A stretch of DNA of 64,000 bases from Spirochaetia bacterium UBA5763 (GTDB lineage Bacteria > Spirochaetota > UBA4802 > UBA5550), in assembly GCA_002418835.1 (NCBI GenBank), contig DIEX01000033.1, forward strand, positions 1 through 64,000, read 5' to 3'. Positions 29,114 to 38,481 of the stretch are shown piece after piece. The translations under genes were made by a program, and so were the position numbers. Under the pieces are notes generated by a model, which worked only from the letters and a program-made list of their open reading frames with translations, ran no database searches and had not been told where the DNA came from. Each line of letters starts with the position of its first letter. Within the stretch, counting starts at the first letter, position 1.

Positions 29114-29270
29114 GGATGGGATTGAGGCTGTTGGTAAAATTATAACTATGGGAAAAAGCTGCCTGTACTCATTTATACCGCATACTCAAATTATAAAAGT
29201 AATTTCATGACATGGACTGCCAGTGCGTATCTGAAAAATTCATCAAACCTTGATGAATTTCTCCCTCTTC
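29112..29270 (+). pseudogene. Remnant of a response-regulator receiver domain
   Basis: Plus-strand frames read LDGIEAVGKII, then after a frameshift in the A-run near 29153-29157, LPVLIYTAYSNYKSNFMTW and TASAYLKNSSNLDEF. This matches the intact receiver at 37157-37510 almost residue for residue (DGIETLGKII, IPVIIYTAYSNYKSNFMSW, TADAYLTKSSNIEEL). The N-terminal half, with the acid cluster and phospho-acceptor Asp, is missing, cut exactly at the right edge of repeat A. It is a dead, truncated duplicate. Confidence 0.75.
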
Positions 29271-29303
29271 ATATAAAAATATTTGATAGTCCGGAACTTA
29301 AAC

Positions 29304-32300
29304 TCATCTTTTATCAAGCACTTCCCGAACCTTTTGCATTAAGCCTAACATAGAGAACGGTTTTTGAATGAACTGAATTCCTTCATCAAGAACACCGTGA
29401 TGCATAATCACGTTGCTTGGATAACCCGACATATATAAAATCTTTATGTCTGTATATAATACAGACATGCTTTCATATAGTTCCTTGCCGTTTCCATCGG
29501 GGAGTATTACATCTGTAATCAGCAGGTGAATATCTCCATGATGAGAGGCAGCAGTATTCATGGCATTTTTTACATCTTCAGCCTCTAGTACATGATAACC
29601 GTAATCTTTGAGTAAATTCACAGTCAGGGTTCGTACCTGCTCCTGATCCTCAACAACAATGAGCGTTTCATGGCCTTGCAGAGTATTATCAACTACCTCT
29701 GCAGGTTTAAAAAATGGAGAATACTCATTATACCTGGGGAAATATACTTTAAAAGTGGTCCCCCTGCCGCGTTCACTATACACAGAGATATGCCCTCCAT
29801 GCTGTTTAACGATACCATAGACTGTGGCAAGCCCGAGACCTGTGCCCAGATCTCCCTTAGTGGAAAAAAACGGCTCGAATATTCTATTGCAGGTTTCAAG
29901 ATCCATCCCCTCACCCGTATCGGATATCTCAATTACGTTGTAAAAGCCTGCTCTGACTTCATCATGATGCTTAGCATATGAATCATCAAGTTCTGTTACT
30001 GAAGTTGTTATTATTAAATCTCCGCCATCCGGCATAGCATCCTGCGCGTTTACAGCCAGGTTCAGGATTATCTGCTCAACCTGGCCTATATCTGCAATTA
30101 TTGAGCCAGGAGAAGGAGTGAGATTTATTTCGAGATGAATGTTCTCATGAAGTGTGTGCCGGAGCATATTTTCGAATCCGAGGATTACCCTGTTCATGTC
30201 AACAGGATTCATTTCAAGTGTCTGTTTCCGCGCAAATGCCAGAAGCTGGCGAACCAGGTCACGAGACCGTTCAGAAGCATGGATAATCTCGTCCAGCTTA
30301 TTCTGCCTCGGATCATCATGAGGCAGGCTTCGCTTAAGTAATTCCGTATACCCCATAATCGGAGTAAGCATATTATTAAAATCATGCGCCACACCTCCGG
30401 CAAGACGACCCACAGCTTCCATCTTCTGCGCCTGGATAAGCTGATCTTCCAGCTTTTTACGTTCGGTATTATCCCGGATACATTCAATCGCTGCAATAAT
30501 CTCACCTGTAGAATCACGTAAAACGGAAGTCGTTGAGTAAAGGTATGCCTCACCTCCGGGCAAACACGGCGTAAAGGCTTCACCCGAAAGGGAATCCCCA
30601 ACCCGTTTAATTGCTGTGTATTCCTTTTCCACCTCCTGATCCGGATGGAGGATAAGATCAATGAGTATGGGTCTTCTCTCCCCGTAGAAAGGAATGGCAT
30701 ATTCGTAATTACCCTTACCCAGCATCTCTTCTGCCTTGATTCCTGTCATATCTTCAATAGCCTTGTTCCAGGCGATTACACAGTCATTCCTGTCAACAAC
30801 GAAAGTAGCATCAGGAAGAAACTCGATAATATCCGCAAACCTCCTCTGCGAATCCCTTAATTCCTGTTCAGTCCGGTTACGCTCGATAACCCGCCACATC
30901 CCCTCCATCAGCAGCGTCAGCTGCTGAACATCGGTTTCATCGTAATCCTCTGTTTTGTTGCCGACACCCGCGACCAGTACAATCTTTGCCCCAACAATCA
31001 CGGGAACATTCATATGACGCCTGATTGTTATATGCCCTTCCGGATAACCCTTTTTCCAGGGATGCGGTGCATTGTAGTCATTAGTAATAATAGGCCTGCG
31101 CTGGCGCACAGCCTCTCCCCAGAGCCCGGCGGTCTTTACAGGAAAATGGAGGAACCTGTCATCTGTGCCGCATTCGGGCATTACATTGCGGGACCAAATC
31201 CGTACTTTCATATCTGACTCATCATCATTCATAAGCCCGAGATAACCGATTTCACTTTGTGTCAGCCTGACAGCCTCTTCAAATGAATATTTCATGATTT
31301 CTTCTAAAGGGGCATCGATCATCTGGTTGATTCTCAGCAGAGTTTCCGACCGTTCAGCGTTAAGTCTGAGGGCCTTTTCAGCCCGGCTTTGATCGGTAAT
31401 ATCAACAAGCGTTTCCACAGCACCGATGATAACGCCATCAGTGTCATTGAGCAGAGCCGCGGTGAAATAGAGCCATGTCCCCCCCTTCATTGCAGGAAAA
31501 AAGTCTATAGCTTCGAATGCGTCTTTTATCAGCCTGGACTGGCTGTACTTGCCGGAATACCACTGAGGAATTCTGTCCATAGAACCGTCAACCAGCAGGT
31601 CGGCTATACACGGACGCTCATGGCTGTAGAACGCCCGCCACTGCTGATTTGTCCCGATGACATCCTCTGCCTTAATCCCGCTATACTCCTCCAGAGCCTT
31701 ATTCCAGAGAATGATGTGATGCCCCCTGTCTATAACAAACTGCGGAATAGGAGAACCGTCTATAACAGCCTTCATAAACTGCTCACTTGAACGTAGCGCC
31801 TCCTCTGCGCGCTTTCGCTCGGTGATATCAACGATTATCCCATGGTAATGGGTTGCTGAGCCGTCAGCACCGCGCCTCACCCACGTCCTGTCATCAATCC
31901 AGCGTATGTCACCGGATTTTGTAATTATTCGATATTCCTGAATAAAATCGGCTCTTCCTTCATTTGTATATTTTTCAACTTCATCAGCTACTTTCGGAAG
32001 ATCGTCCGGGTATATTATAGATTCATACGTAATCCTCCCGCTTATAAAATCATCAGGTGTGTATCCGAAGCTGATAAGATTGTCAGATACATATTCCACC
32101 GGCCAACCGGCAGCTGCTTTCCATAACCAGACAACAGCAGGGCTGTGATTTATTATAAATTCCATTTCATTTCTTTTTACAAAGGCATCCCGCAAGGCCT
32201 CTTCAGCATGTCTGCGTTTGGTAATGTCCCTAAATACCCCCTCAATTCCTGCAAAATTACCGACATCATCAAAATAAAAGTGGCTGCTCGTTTCCACAAC

Positions 32301-33152
32301 GACTTGAGTGCCATCTCTTTTTTTCAAAACAACTTCATAAGCTATCACTCTTCCATTTTGTTTAATTTGCTCAAGAAATTCCGCGCGTTTCTCCGGATAA
32401 TAATAGAATGTTTCCGCGATCGGTTTACCAAGGCAGTCATCGATAGATTCATACTCCAACAGCGTTGAAAAGCTTGGACTTGCCATGATGAGGTCCCCCA
32501 GAGCATCACTACGATAAAAGACATCCTGTATGTTTTCTATAACACTACGATAATCTGCTTCACTTTTTTTCAGGAGATCATGTTGCTTGCGCAATTCAAT
32601 ATTGGTTTCTTGAAGGCTTTTTCCGGCAAGCCCCATCTCTCCAATAAGCCGGGCAAGGCGGGAAAAAAAATCCATCATTGTTTTTACCTGCTTCTCGTTA
32701 AAAACCGGAACCCTGCTCAATGCATCCATATAATCGGTTTTGTCGAATCCGAACTCCTCCGCCTGACGCAAAAAGTATTCTTTATCCGGCGGCTCAAAGA
32801 AAAACTGGCCGGTAAAAAAATTCGCAACATGTTCACCGCCGATTATAATAGGTACGGCTACATCGACAAGGCCGTTCCTGCACTTATAAACATTATAGCA
32901 CTCGCCCTTCTCAAGTTTACCGGCCAGAATAGTATCACTTTCACGACATCGGCTCGCAGTAGTAATGTTAACCCGGTGAAAACGCGTGCATAAATCCTGC
33001 CAGCCGGTGGCGATCAGAATATTTCCTTCCAGGTCAAGGAGCGCTGTTACTGAACCGGTAATTGCGGTAAAGCTCTCGCATAACCCGCGCAGTTCATCTA
33101 TATTTACCAGTTCTGAAAACCTGAGACCTTCACCATGAGTTCCATTTTTCAT
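29304..33152 (-). CDS. Large hybrid histidine kinase: PocR-PAS repeats-GAF-PAS-HisKA-HATPase-receiver
   Basis: 1282 residues, soluble. Residues 10-180 are a PocR-type sensory domain (ELRGLCESFTAITG, CRESDTILAGK, IIGGEHVANFFTGQFFF), known or suspected to bind small organic ligands. Then come at least three PAS domains (about 200-315, 330-450, 455-585), GAF (620-770), PAS (780-900), HisKA with GGVAHDFNNMLTPIMGY, HATPase (NAQDAMPDGG, DTGEGMD, GTGLGLATVYG) and a C-terminal receiver (acceptor in LLITDVILPDGNG, Lys in IQKPF). It lies between two direct repeats and has no adjacent output gene. Confidence 0.92.
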   Translation of the reverse strand: MKNGTHGEGLRFSELVNIDELRGLCESFTAITGSVTALLDLEGNILIATGWQDLCTRFHRVNITTASRCRESDTILAGKLEKGECYNVYKCRNGLVDVAVPIIIGGEHVANFFTGQFFFEPPDKEYFLRQAEEFGFDKTDYMDALSRVPVFNEKQVKTMMDFFSRLARLIGEMGLAGKSLQETNIELRKQHDLLKKSEADYRSVIENIQDVFYRSDALGDLIMASPSFSTLLEYESIDDCLGKPIAETFYYYPEKRAEFLEQIKQNGRVIAYEVVLKKRDGTQVVVETSSHFYFDDVGNFAGIEGVFRDITKRRHAEEALRDAFVKRNEMEFIINHSPAVVWLWKAAAGWPVEYVSDNLISFGYTPDDFISGRITYESIIYPDDLPKVADEVEKYTNEGRADFIQEYRIITKSGDIRWIDDRTWVRRGADGSATHYHGIIVDITERKRAEEALRSSEQFMKAVIDGSPIPQFVIDRGHHIILWNKALEEYSGIKAEDVIGTNQQWRAFYSHERPCIADLLVDGSMDRIPQWYSGKYSQSRLIKDAFEAIDFFPAMKGGTWLYFTAALLNDTDGVIIGAVETLVDITDQSRAEKALRLNAERSETLLRINQMIDAPLEEIMKYSFEEAVRLTQSEIGYLGLMNDDESDMKVRIWSRNVMPECGTDDRFLHFPVKTAGLWGEAVRQRRPIITNDYNAPHPWKKGYPEGHITIRRHMNVPVIVGAKIVLVAGVGNKTEDYDETDVQQLTLLMEGMWRVIERNRTEQELRDSQRRFADIIEFLPDATFVVDRNDCVIAWNKAIEDMTGIKAEEMLGKGNYEYAIPFYGERRPILIDLILHPDQEVEKEYTAIKRVGDSLSGEAFTPCLPGGEAYLYSTTSVLRDSTGEIIAAIECIRDNTERKKLEDQLIQAQKMEAVGRLAGGVAHDFNNMLTPIMGYTELLKRSLPHDDPRQNKLDEIIHASERSRDLVRQLLAFARKQTLEMNPVDMNRVILGFENMLRHTLHENIHLEINLTPSPGSIIADIGQVEQIILNLAVNAQDAMPDGGDLIITTSVTELDDSYAKHHDEVRAGFYNVIEISDTGEGMDLETCNRIFEPFFSTKGDLGTGLGLATVYGIVKQHGGHISVYSERGRGTTFKVYFPRYNEYSPFFKPAEVVDNTLQGHETLIVVEDQEQVRTLTVNLLKDYGYHVLEAEDVKNAMNTAASHHGDIHLLITDVILPDGNGKELYESMSVLYTDIKILYMSGYPSNVIMHHGVLDEGIQFIQKPFSMLGLMQKVREVLDKR

Positions 33153-33241
33153 AATCTGCCCCTTCGATACATCAGTATAAAAAGTTATCCATATTAAATC
33201 ACTACTGGTTTGAACAGGATGAATACGCTCTATTCATCAAC

Positions 33242-33682
33242 ATCAGGCTGTTTCCTGTTCTTAATTATCTCCTGAGTAATTCTCGTTCCTTTTGCATCAG
33301 TGAGATCTATACGGGACTTCCCCTCAGTGGCAGGATTTGCAGCGTTGAATGTATTCATCCCCTCATAATCATCGATCCGGGAATACACGCTTTTATCATA
33401 CTTTTAATTCATTACAAGAGTTCCTACCATCTCCTTACCCTGTTCATCTGCAAGGTTATTGGCCTGCTGGTATTTATAGACCCCCTCAATCAGTGAGATG
33501 ACGTTTTCAACCTGGTTCTTAACATTCTTATCATGGTCGGTAAAAATAACATCCCTGTTAAGTTTAAGAAGCTGGGCTCTGTACCGGTTAATTGAAAACA
33601 GGGATACAGTTATAATAAGGATAAGTGCACCGAGCCCGGTTCCCAGTGTAAGAAGAATAAGTTTTGATCTCAGCTTTTTCAT
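33242..33682 (-). pseudogene. Truncated, nonsense-containing copy of the MCP N-terminus
   Basis: From the ATG at 33682 the frame gives 92 residues nearly identical to the start of the MCP at 27200-28879 (MKKLRSKLILLTLGTGLGAL). A TAA at 33404-33406 replaces a TTA codon of the Cache domain without changing length. Downstream the frame still matches (IDDYEGMN, KGTRITQEIIKNRKQ) to 33242, where homology stops. HAMP and signalling domains are absent, so any product would be only a membrane anchor with part of a sensor. Confidence 0.85.
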
Positions 33683-33918
33683 GATTTTCTCTATATTGAA
33701 TAGAATTTCAGAGACCTCTTGATGTGATAATTGTATGCATAAAAGAGAGAGGAGTAAAGCGTAGTGAGTACTTTAATACAAAAATGATAAAAAGGTTTTT
33801 GCAGTGTCTTTTCCAGTTTTTAAAATCTGTTATATAAAACTATTGAGTAAAAAATACTCCATATTGCGGATAACCCGAAAGGTTTATTTTCAGAAATCGT
33901 AAGGGTTATTTTTTTGTT
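33242..33918. repeat. Direct repeat copy B (~675 bp) of the MCP 5' region
   Basis: Same orientation as 28440-29113, about 4.8 kb away, with the kinase gene and its promoter between. It contains the degenerate MCP fragment and the same upstream region, including the AACCCTT-type pair. The homology ends at GTT near 33918. Confidence 0.85.
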
Positions 33919-34041
33919 CAAAAAAACATCATTTATATTATGCCTGAAGTGATATAAATTAATACTCCTTCTATCAGTCTGAACAGCGCCGATAACAGCC
34001 GTTCTGAAACCGGATATAGCTTCACCATTTGATCTCTAATG
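33919..34041. other. Intergenic region, nothing convincing
   Basis: Between repeat B and the receiver at 34042. A minus-strand frame of 31 codons starts at the ATG near 34025 but has no clear ribosome-binding site or recognisable motif. I do not call it. Confidence 0.4.
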
Positions 34042-34434
34042 TTATGAAATTTTTTTTTCGCTGCAGAATTCTTGTGTTATAATCCTCATAAGGCTGTCAA
34101 AGTTCACAGGCTTTGTCATAAATGCCAGGGGATTAACCTTGCCAGCCTTGTTTCTTACATTCTCATCAGCATAACCTGTAATAAAAATAATCTTTGACAG
34201 TACTGATGAAACAATTCTCTCCGCAGCCTGAATACCGTCAATAACTCCTGAAAGCCTTATATCCATAAGCACAAGCTCCGGGTTTCTGCTCTCGGCGATC
34301 ATTATGGCATCTTCCCCTGAAGTGGCGATACCGCAGATATCAGCACGGAGGTCAGCCAGCCGCTTCTTTATAAGCATGGCAGTGATTATCTCATCCTCAA
34401 CAATAAGTATGCTGATTCCGTTTTTTCTGCTCAT
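34042..34434 (-). CDS. Single-domain response regulator
   Basis: 130 residues from the ATG at 34434, which follows GAGAGGATAT. A TTG fifteen bases upstream is an alternative. Receiver with VEDE acid pair, acceptor in LVLMDIRLSG, Thr in FITGY and Lys in MTKPVN. It resembles receivers paired with PAS/PocR kinases (IDGIQAAERI), so the kinase at 29304 is a possible partner. No output domain. Confidence 0.87.
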   Translation of the reverse strand: MSRKNGISILIVEDEIITAMLIKKRLADLRADICGIATSGEDAIMIAESRNPELVLMDIRLSGVIDGIQAAERIVSSVLSKIIFITGYADENVRNKAGKVNPLAFMTKPVNFDSLMRIITQEFCSEKKIS

Positions 34435-34537
34435 ATCATATCCTCTCAAAATACCTGTAATCGATGAATTTTGACATTTATCGAAATAATTCTCTTTTCA
34501 TCCGCAATATCGTAACTGTTTTCCGGAAGTATTCCAG

Positions 34538-35264
34538 CTATCCGGCATTAATTATACTATATACAGCCTTCGCCAGTTTTATCAGCGAATAGGGCTTCTG
34601 TATGAATTCCTTTACGCCTACAGCCTCAACCCGTTCATCCAGCCTGAAACCTGAAGCCAGAAGCACCCTGAGGGAAGAATCTATCCTCTGCATCTCAATA
34701 AAGGCATCCCTCCCCGATTTTCTCGGCATAACCATATCCAGAAGCACCATTGCAATATCCCGATGACGGGCCCTGAATACATCAACCCCTTCCGCGCCGT
34801 CACATGCGGTTATCACCTCGTAACCGCACTCTTCAAGTATTGATTTTGCTATCAGACGGACGCCCTCCTCATCATCCACAATCAGTATCAGACCGCTGCC
34901 GCGGGGATTTAACCACCGCGTTGAGAACATCCACATCGCGGTGCCTGGCTCTCTCTATTACATCATCCCAGTTCGCGCAGTGTACGAATTCGAACCTGAT
35001 GCCGAGCTTCCGCTCAACAAGCCTGGCGTAATCAGCGGCAATCCCGGAATAATCCCCTTTTTCATCAAAATACTCAATCGGTCTGAAATCAGGGTCAGGC
35101 GCCAGCCTGATTACAGGATGTGCCGCGATCCACCTCTTTTCCCCCTCTGTAAGGACTGCCGGGATATCATGTTTTTCTGAGGATGCCCGTGATTTCCACG
35201 GAGAAAAAAACAGAAAGAGAAACAAAAAAAAGAACAGGGAAAAGGTAACAGCAAGAACCCGCAT
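34538..35264 (-). pseudogene. Deletion remnant of a BvgS-type kinase: solute-binding N-terminus joined out of frame to a C-terminal receiver
   Basis: The frame from 35264 encodes a signal peptide and the first ~100 residues of a family-3 solute-binding sensor domain (HPVIRLAPDPDFRPIEYFD, GIAADYARLVERKLGI), breaking off after DVDVLNAVVKS and stopping at 34872. An overlapping frame gives a complete receiver (RGSGLILIVDDEEGVRLIA, acceptor in VLLDMVMPRKSG, IQKPYS) ending at 34538. BvgS-type hybrid kinases have this order with PAS, HisKA and ATPase between. I infer an internal deletion that removed the kinase and shifted frame. The receiver has no start codon with a ribosome-binding site. Confidence 0.75.
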
Positions 35265-35275
35265 CCTTATAAACC

Positions 35276-35773
35276 CTACTCTTTTTCCGCTTCAGATACA
35301 GCCTGGATATCCTCCGTAGAAAGCATGATGTCCGGGTTAAGAACCATTATCAGGTTACTTTCCATATTCAGTACCCCCTTTATCACCTCCCTGTTTATAC
35401 TTGTATGAAGTTCTGAAATATCCTGCAGTTCACCCGGCATATCTATTACATCAGAGACCGCATCAACAATAATACCCACAAGGTTTCCCCTATCCTCAAT
35501 AATAAGAATAACAGTAGAGGTGTCATACTCCTTTTCAGGGATATTGAACTTCACCCTCAGGTCAATTACCGGAACTACTTTCCCGCGGAGGTTAATAACC
35601 CCTTTAAGGTAACTGGCGCTGTTTGGAATAGATCTTATTGAGGTAATCCCCACTATCTCCTTCACCCTTAAAACTTCAATGCCGTATGTTTCGTTCTTTA
35701 TCAGAAAAGTGACATACTGCTCTGATGAATTAATTCCTGTATTGATTTTTTCCTTTATGGCATCAAGCTGCAT
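35276..35773 (-). CDS. cheW: CheW-like coupling protein
   Basis: 165 residues: YVTFLIKNETYGIEVLRVKEI, SASYLKGVINLRGKVVPVIDL and IIVDAVSDVIDMP are textbook CheW motifs, closer to canonical chemotaxis CheW than the two in the operon. GGAGGAAA precedes the ATG. It lies 11 bases upstream of the deletion remnant. It may serve the Cache MCP at 27200 or a distant array. Confidence 0.9.
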   Translation of the reverse strand: MQLDAIKEKINTGINSSEQYVTFLIKNETYGIEVLRVKEIVGITSIRSIPNSASYLKGVINLRGKVVPVIDLRVKFNIPEKEYDTSTVILIIEDRGNLVGIIVDAVSDVIDMPGELQDISELHTSINREVIKGVLNMESNLIMVLNPDIMLSTEDIQAVSEAEKE

Positions 35774-35963
35774 AAATTTCCTCCCTGTGCAGTATAATTA
35801 TATTAATGATAGTTTTTAAACTCTCTCGGGGAAAATATTTTTTACTGCAATCTCATCAAAAATAATGGTTCAGTCTGGCTTTCCCCTTTTTCTTTCATAA
35901 TACCATTTCATAAAAAAAGCTGTATAATTTTAGTATATAGTGAATGCACTGAAACGGCTGTGA

Positions 35964-37064
35964 TCATAACCTCTCAAGATACTCAGAATAATTCACCTCG
36001 CCAATTGATTCAATATTCAGAATCTCACAACCAACCCTGTAGATAAAATTCTGAATTAATGAAATGTTCCGCACTATGCAAAGCATTGTTGTTTGTTTTT
36101 CTTCCGGGAGAAAAACTGTAAAAATAATAAGGCAGTTGTCCTTAAAATGTTTTATCATACGTTTATCTTTAAAAATTATGCCGAGTCCATGATTAGATAA
36201 ATCTATAACTGCAATTTTTTCTTCAGAGTTTTTAATCAGGCTCTTCTCGTTTGAAAATAGTGTGGATACTGACATTCCGAATTTTCGAATTACAGTAAAA
36301 TCATTATCTGTCAGCGCTTCCTGGCTTACTGCTTTAATGTATCCGAAAGGAAGCATGAATTTATAAAGGAGCGGCACTGATATTTCGGATACGATCTTCA
36401 TATCTTCAAGAGTTGAATCAGAGGGGTAAATGGAAAGCGCATACCGTTTCAGTTCGGGATCTGTCTTGAGTTTTTCACTGTTAAAAACATCTTTCAGGTT
36501 TTTAAAGAAATAAGGCTTTCTTTCAGACATGAAAAACTTCATTCGCTCATCATTATGTAATTCATTTAAAAGTGTTATTTTAATTAAAATATTCTCAAGA
36601 GAGATCTTTTCAATAATAGCTTCTTTGATAAAATCAACGCGCCTTCGTGAAGCCGTGAATGATTCATTAATTAAAAAATCAGATATGATATTTGAAATAT
36701 AGATAGATGAAGTTGATGTGCTTATATTTCTGTTTTCAACAATACTCCTTTCCTCTTTTCTGTTAGCATCAAAAATAATGACATCACTTGGTTCAAAAAT
36801 ATATGTATTGTCATTGTTTTTCCTTTTCAGGTTAGCATGGGATGCGATAATCCTTTCATTATTGCGGGCATAAATTATGACATTATCAGTATCTATTCCA
36901 TGCTGATGAATGCTGATAATAACACAATCATTTTCATATTTAAAAGATTCAACAGGGATGCTAATATCTTTTATCTTTACAAAGACTTTAAGCAAAGGCA
37001 ATCGTTCTTCAAATATTACTTTGATTAATTCCTTATCAATTATTTTATCAGCATTATGGTTCAT
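35964..37064 (-). CDS. PilZ-like / DUF1577-like protein, possible c-di-GMP effector
   Basis: 366 residues, no membrane helix. The C-terminal ~90 residues read as a PilZ-type beta-barrel: IAVIDLSNHGLGIIFKD (PilZ consensus D/N-x-S-x-x-G), then LCIVRNISLIQNFIYRVGCEI. The N-terminal half has a beta-rich YcgR-N-like part and a helical middle region. The layout resembles DUF1577, a family I associate with spirochaetes. The canonical RxxxR upstream of DxSxxG is not evident, so c-di-GMP binding is uncertain. It lies downstream of a receiver gene on the same strand. Confidence 0.6.
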   Translation of the reverse strand: MNHNADKIIDKELIKVIFEERLPLLKVFVKIKDISIPVESFKYENDCVIISIHQHGIDTDNVIIYARNNERIIASHANLKRKNNDNTYIFEPSDVIIFDANRKEERSIVENRNISTSTSSIYISNIISDFLINESFTASRRRVDFIKEAIIEKISLENILIKITLLNELHNDERMKFFMSERKPYFFKNLKDVFNSEKLKTDPELKRYALSIYPSDSTLEDMKIVSEISVPLLYKFMLPFGYIKAVSQEALTDNDFTVIRKFGMSVSTLFSNEKSLIKNSEEKIAVIDLSNHGLGIIFKDKRMIKHFKDNCLIIFTVFLPEEKQTTMLCIVRNISLIQNFIYRVGCEILNIESIGEVNYSEYLERL

Positions 37065-37156
37065 TGATAAACTCTTTTGCAGGTCATACTATCTATTTTA
37101 TTCTTTCCGGTTGCAGCATAACTACAGTATAACCATATTATTTCTTCAGCATAGTA

Positions 37157-37510
37157 TTAATCAGGCAGTAATTCCTTTATCTTATCTTTTAACTCCTCAA
37201 TGTTTGATGACTTTGTAAGGTATGCATCAGCTGTCCAGCTCATGAAGTTGCTTTTATAGTTTGAATATGCAGTATATATGATAACAGGTATTTTTTTAGG
37301 TTCATTAATGATTTTGCCGAGTGTTTCAATCCCGTCCATCTCAGCCATACGGATATCCATTATTACGAGATCAAAACTCTGCTTTTTTATCAGCTCCATG
37401 GCCTCTATACCATTCGATGCCTGTTCAATTTCATACCCCGATTCCATAAGTTCTTCAGCATATAGTTCACGCTGATTCGGTTCGTCTTCAACAATGAGTA
37501 TCTTTGTCAT
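37157..37510 (-). CDS. Single-domain response regulator
   Basis: 117 residues: VEDEPNQ, acceptor in LVIMDIRMAEMDG, Thr in IIYTAYS, Lys in LTKSSN. AGGAGG precedes the ATG. Together with the upstream NarL-type regulator and kinase it forms a minus-strand signalling cluster. A frameshifted partial copy lies at 29112-29270 on the other strand. Confidence 0.87.
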   Translation of the reverse strand: MTKILIVEDEPNQRELYAEELMESGYEIEQASNGIEAMELIKKQSFDLVIMDIRMAEMDGIETLGKIINEPKKIPVIIYTAYSNYKSNFMSWTADAYLTKSSNIEELKDKIKELLPD

Positions 37511-37556
37511 AGTACCTCCTGTACCGAAACACTGCTATTGACCTTAATTACTTTTA

Positions 37557-37787
37557 TTATAGAATTACATTGATTCCGTTTCCTGTCTGCTGAAGCTGTT
37601 TTTTTATTTCTTTCAGTTTTTCAATATCATCATTGTTTAATGATTTATCCGCATTAATTGCTCTGGAAATGATTCCGATCAGCAGACCTTTGCCCCAGTT
37701 ATCCAGGCACATTTTTTTTTCTGAACTCATACAATATCTCTGAAGACTTTTATAAGTTTGCAATACATCAGATTTCAATAATCTCAT
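37557..37787 (-). CDS. Small protein of unknown function in a two-component cluster
   Basis: Up to 76 residues. An internal ATG at 37730 (57 residues, MSSEKKMCLDNWGKGLLIG), behind TCAGAGA, is the more likely start because the longer form overlaps the NarL regulator and has no ribosome-binding site. It is Lys-rich with one amphipathic helix region (DDIEKLKEIKKQLQQTG). I do not recognise it. Confidence 0.5.
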   Translation of the reverse strand: MRLLKSDVLQTYKSLQRYCMSSEKKMCLDNWGKGLLIGIISRAINADKSLNNDDIEKLKEIKKQLQQTGNGINVIL

Positions 37788-38427
37788 TTTTTATGGCATA
37801 CTTTGTCAGTTCAGTTGCTTTATGCAAATCAAGTTTTTTCATGATATTATGGCGATGTGCTTTTACTGTCTGCTCCGATATTCTCAGCATGGTAGCAATC
37901 TGTTTATTGGAATTGTTTTCGCATATAAGTTTCAGGATCTCTTTTTCTCTGTTTGATAAATTATTGTTTTCATTTTCTGTTTTGTATGGATGATTATCTG
38001 TGATGAGATCTGTATTATATGCAATCTTAGTGATTATTTTTGGACTTAAATAGATATCCCCATTCAACACATCATTAATAGCCCTTAATAATTCACCGGC
38101 GGCGTAATCTTTAAGAATATAACCATCTATCTTATTCTGCAATGCCTGTTGAATGTATATCTCGTTATCATGTCTCGACAGTATTATTACTTTTATTCTA
38201 CTGTTGTATTTTTTTATCTGACGGCCAATTTCAAGTCCCGTCATACCAGGCATGGAGATGTCCAGAACAGCGATGTCAGGCTTTAATCTTTCAATTTCCT
38301 CAAGTGCTTGTATGCCATTACTGGCTTCCCCCGCTATAATAAAATTATCATTCTGGGACAAAATCAGTTTAAGACCATCTCTTAAAATAGCATGGTCATC
38401 AGCGATATAAATATTAGTTTTATTCAT
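37768..38427 (-). CDS. NarL/FixJ-type response regulator
   Basis: 219 residues from the ATG at 38427, preceded by AGAGG (an upstream ATG eight codons earlier is less likely). Receiver with ADDH acid pair, acceptor in IAVLDISMPG, Ser in IILSRHD and Lys in ILKDYAAG. Then a LuxR-type HTH: LSNREKEILKLICENNSNKQ and SEQTVKAHRHNIMKKL. It should be phosphorylated by the HisKA_3 kinase upstream (39018-41207), the usual partner class for NarL regulators. Confidence 0.9.
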   Translation of the reverse strand: MNKTNIYIADDHAILRDGLKLILSQNDNFIIAGEASNGIQALEEIERLKPDIAVLDISMPGMTGLEIGRQIKKYNSRIKVIILSRHDNEIYIQQALQNKIDGYILKDYAAGELLRAINDVLNGDIYLSPKIITKIAYNTDLITDNHPYKTENENNNLSNREKEILKLICENNSNKQIATMLRISEQTVKAHRHNIMKKLDLHKATELTKYAIKNEIIEI

Positions 38428-38481
38428 TCTATACCTCTTGCAAAAAATCAATTAGGGTGACAGAACTCCCTAATTTAGAAA

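Noticed and set aside
33990..34030. 31-codon minus-strand frame before the receiver at 34042
   Set aside because: No ribosome-binding site and no recognisable sequence; probably chance.
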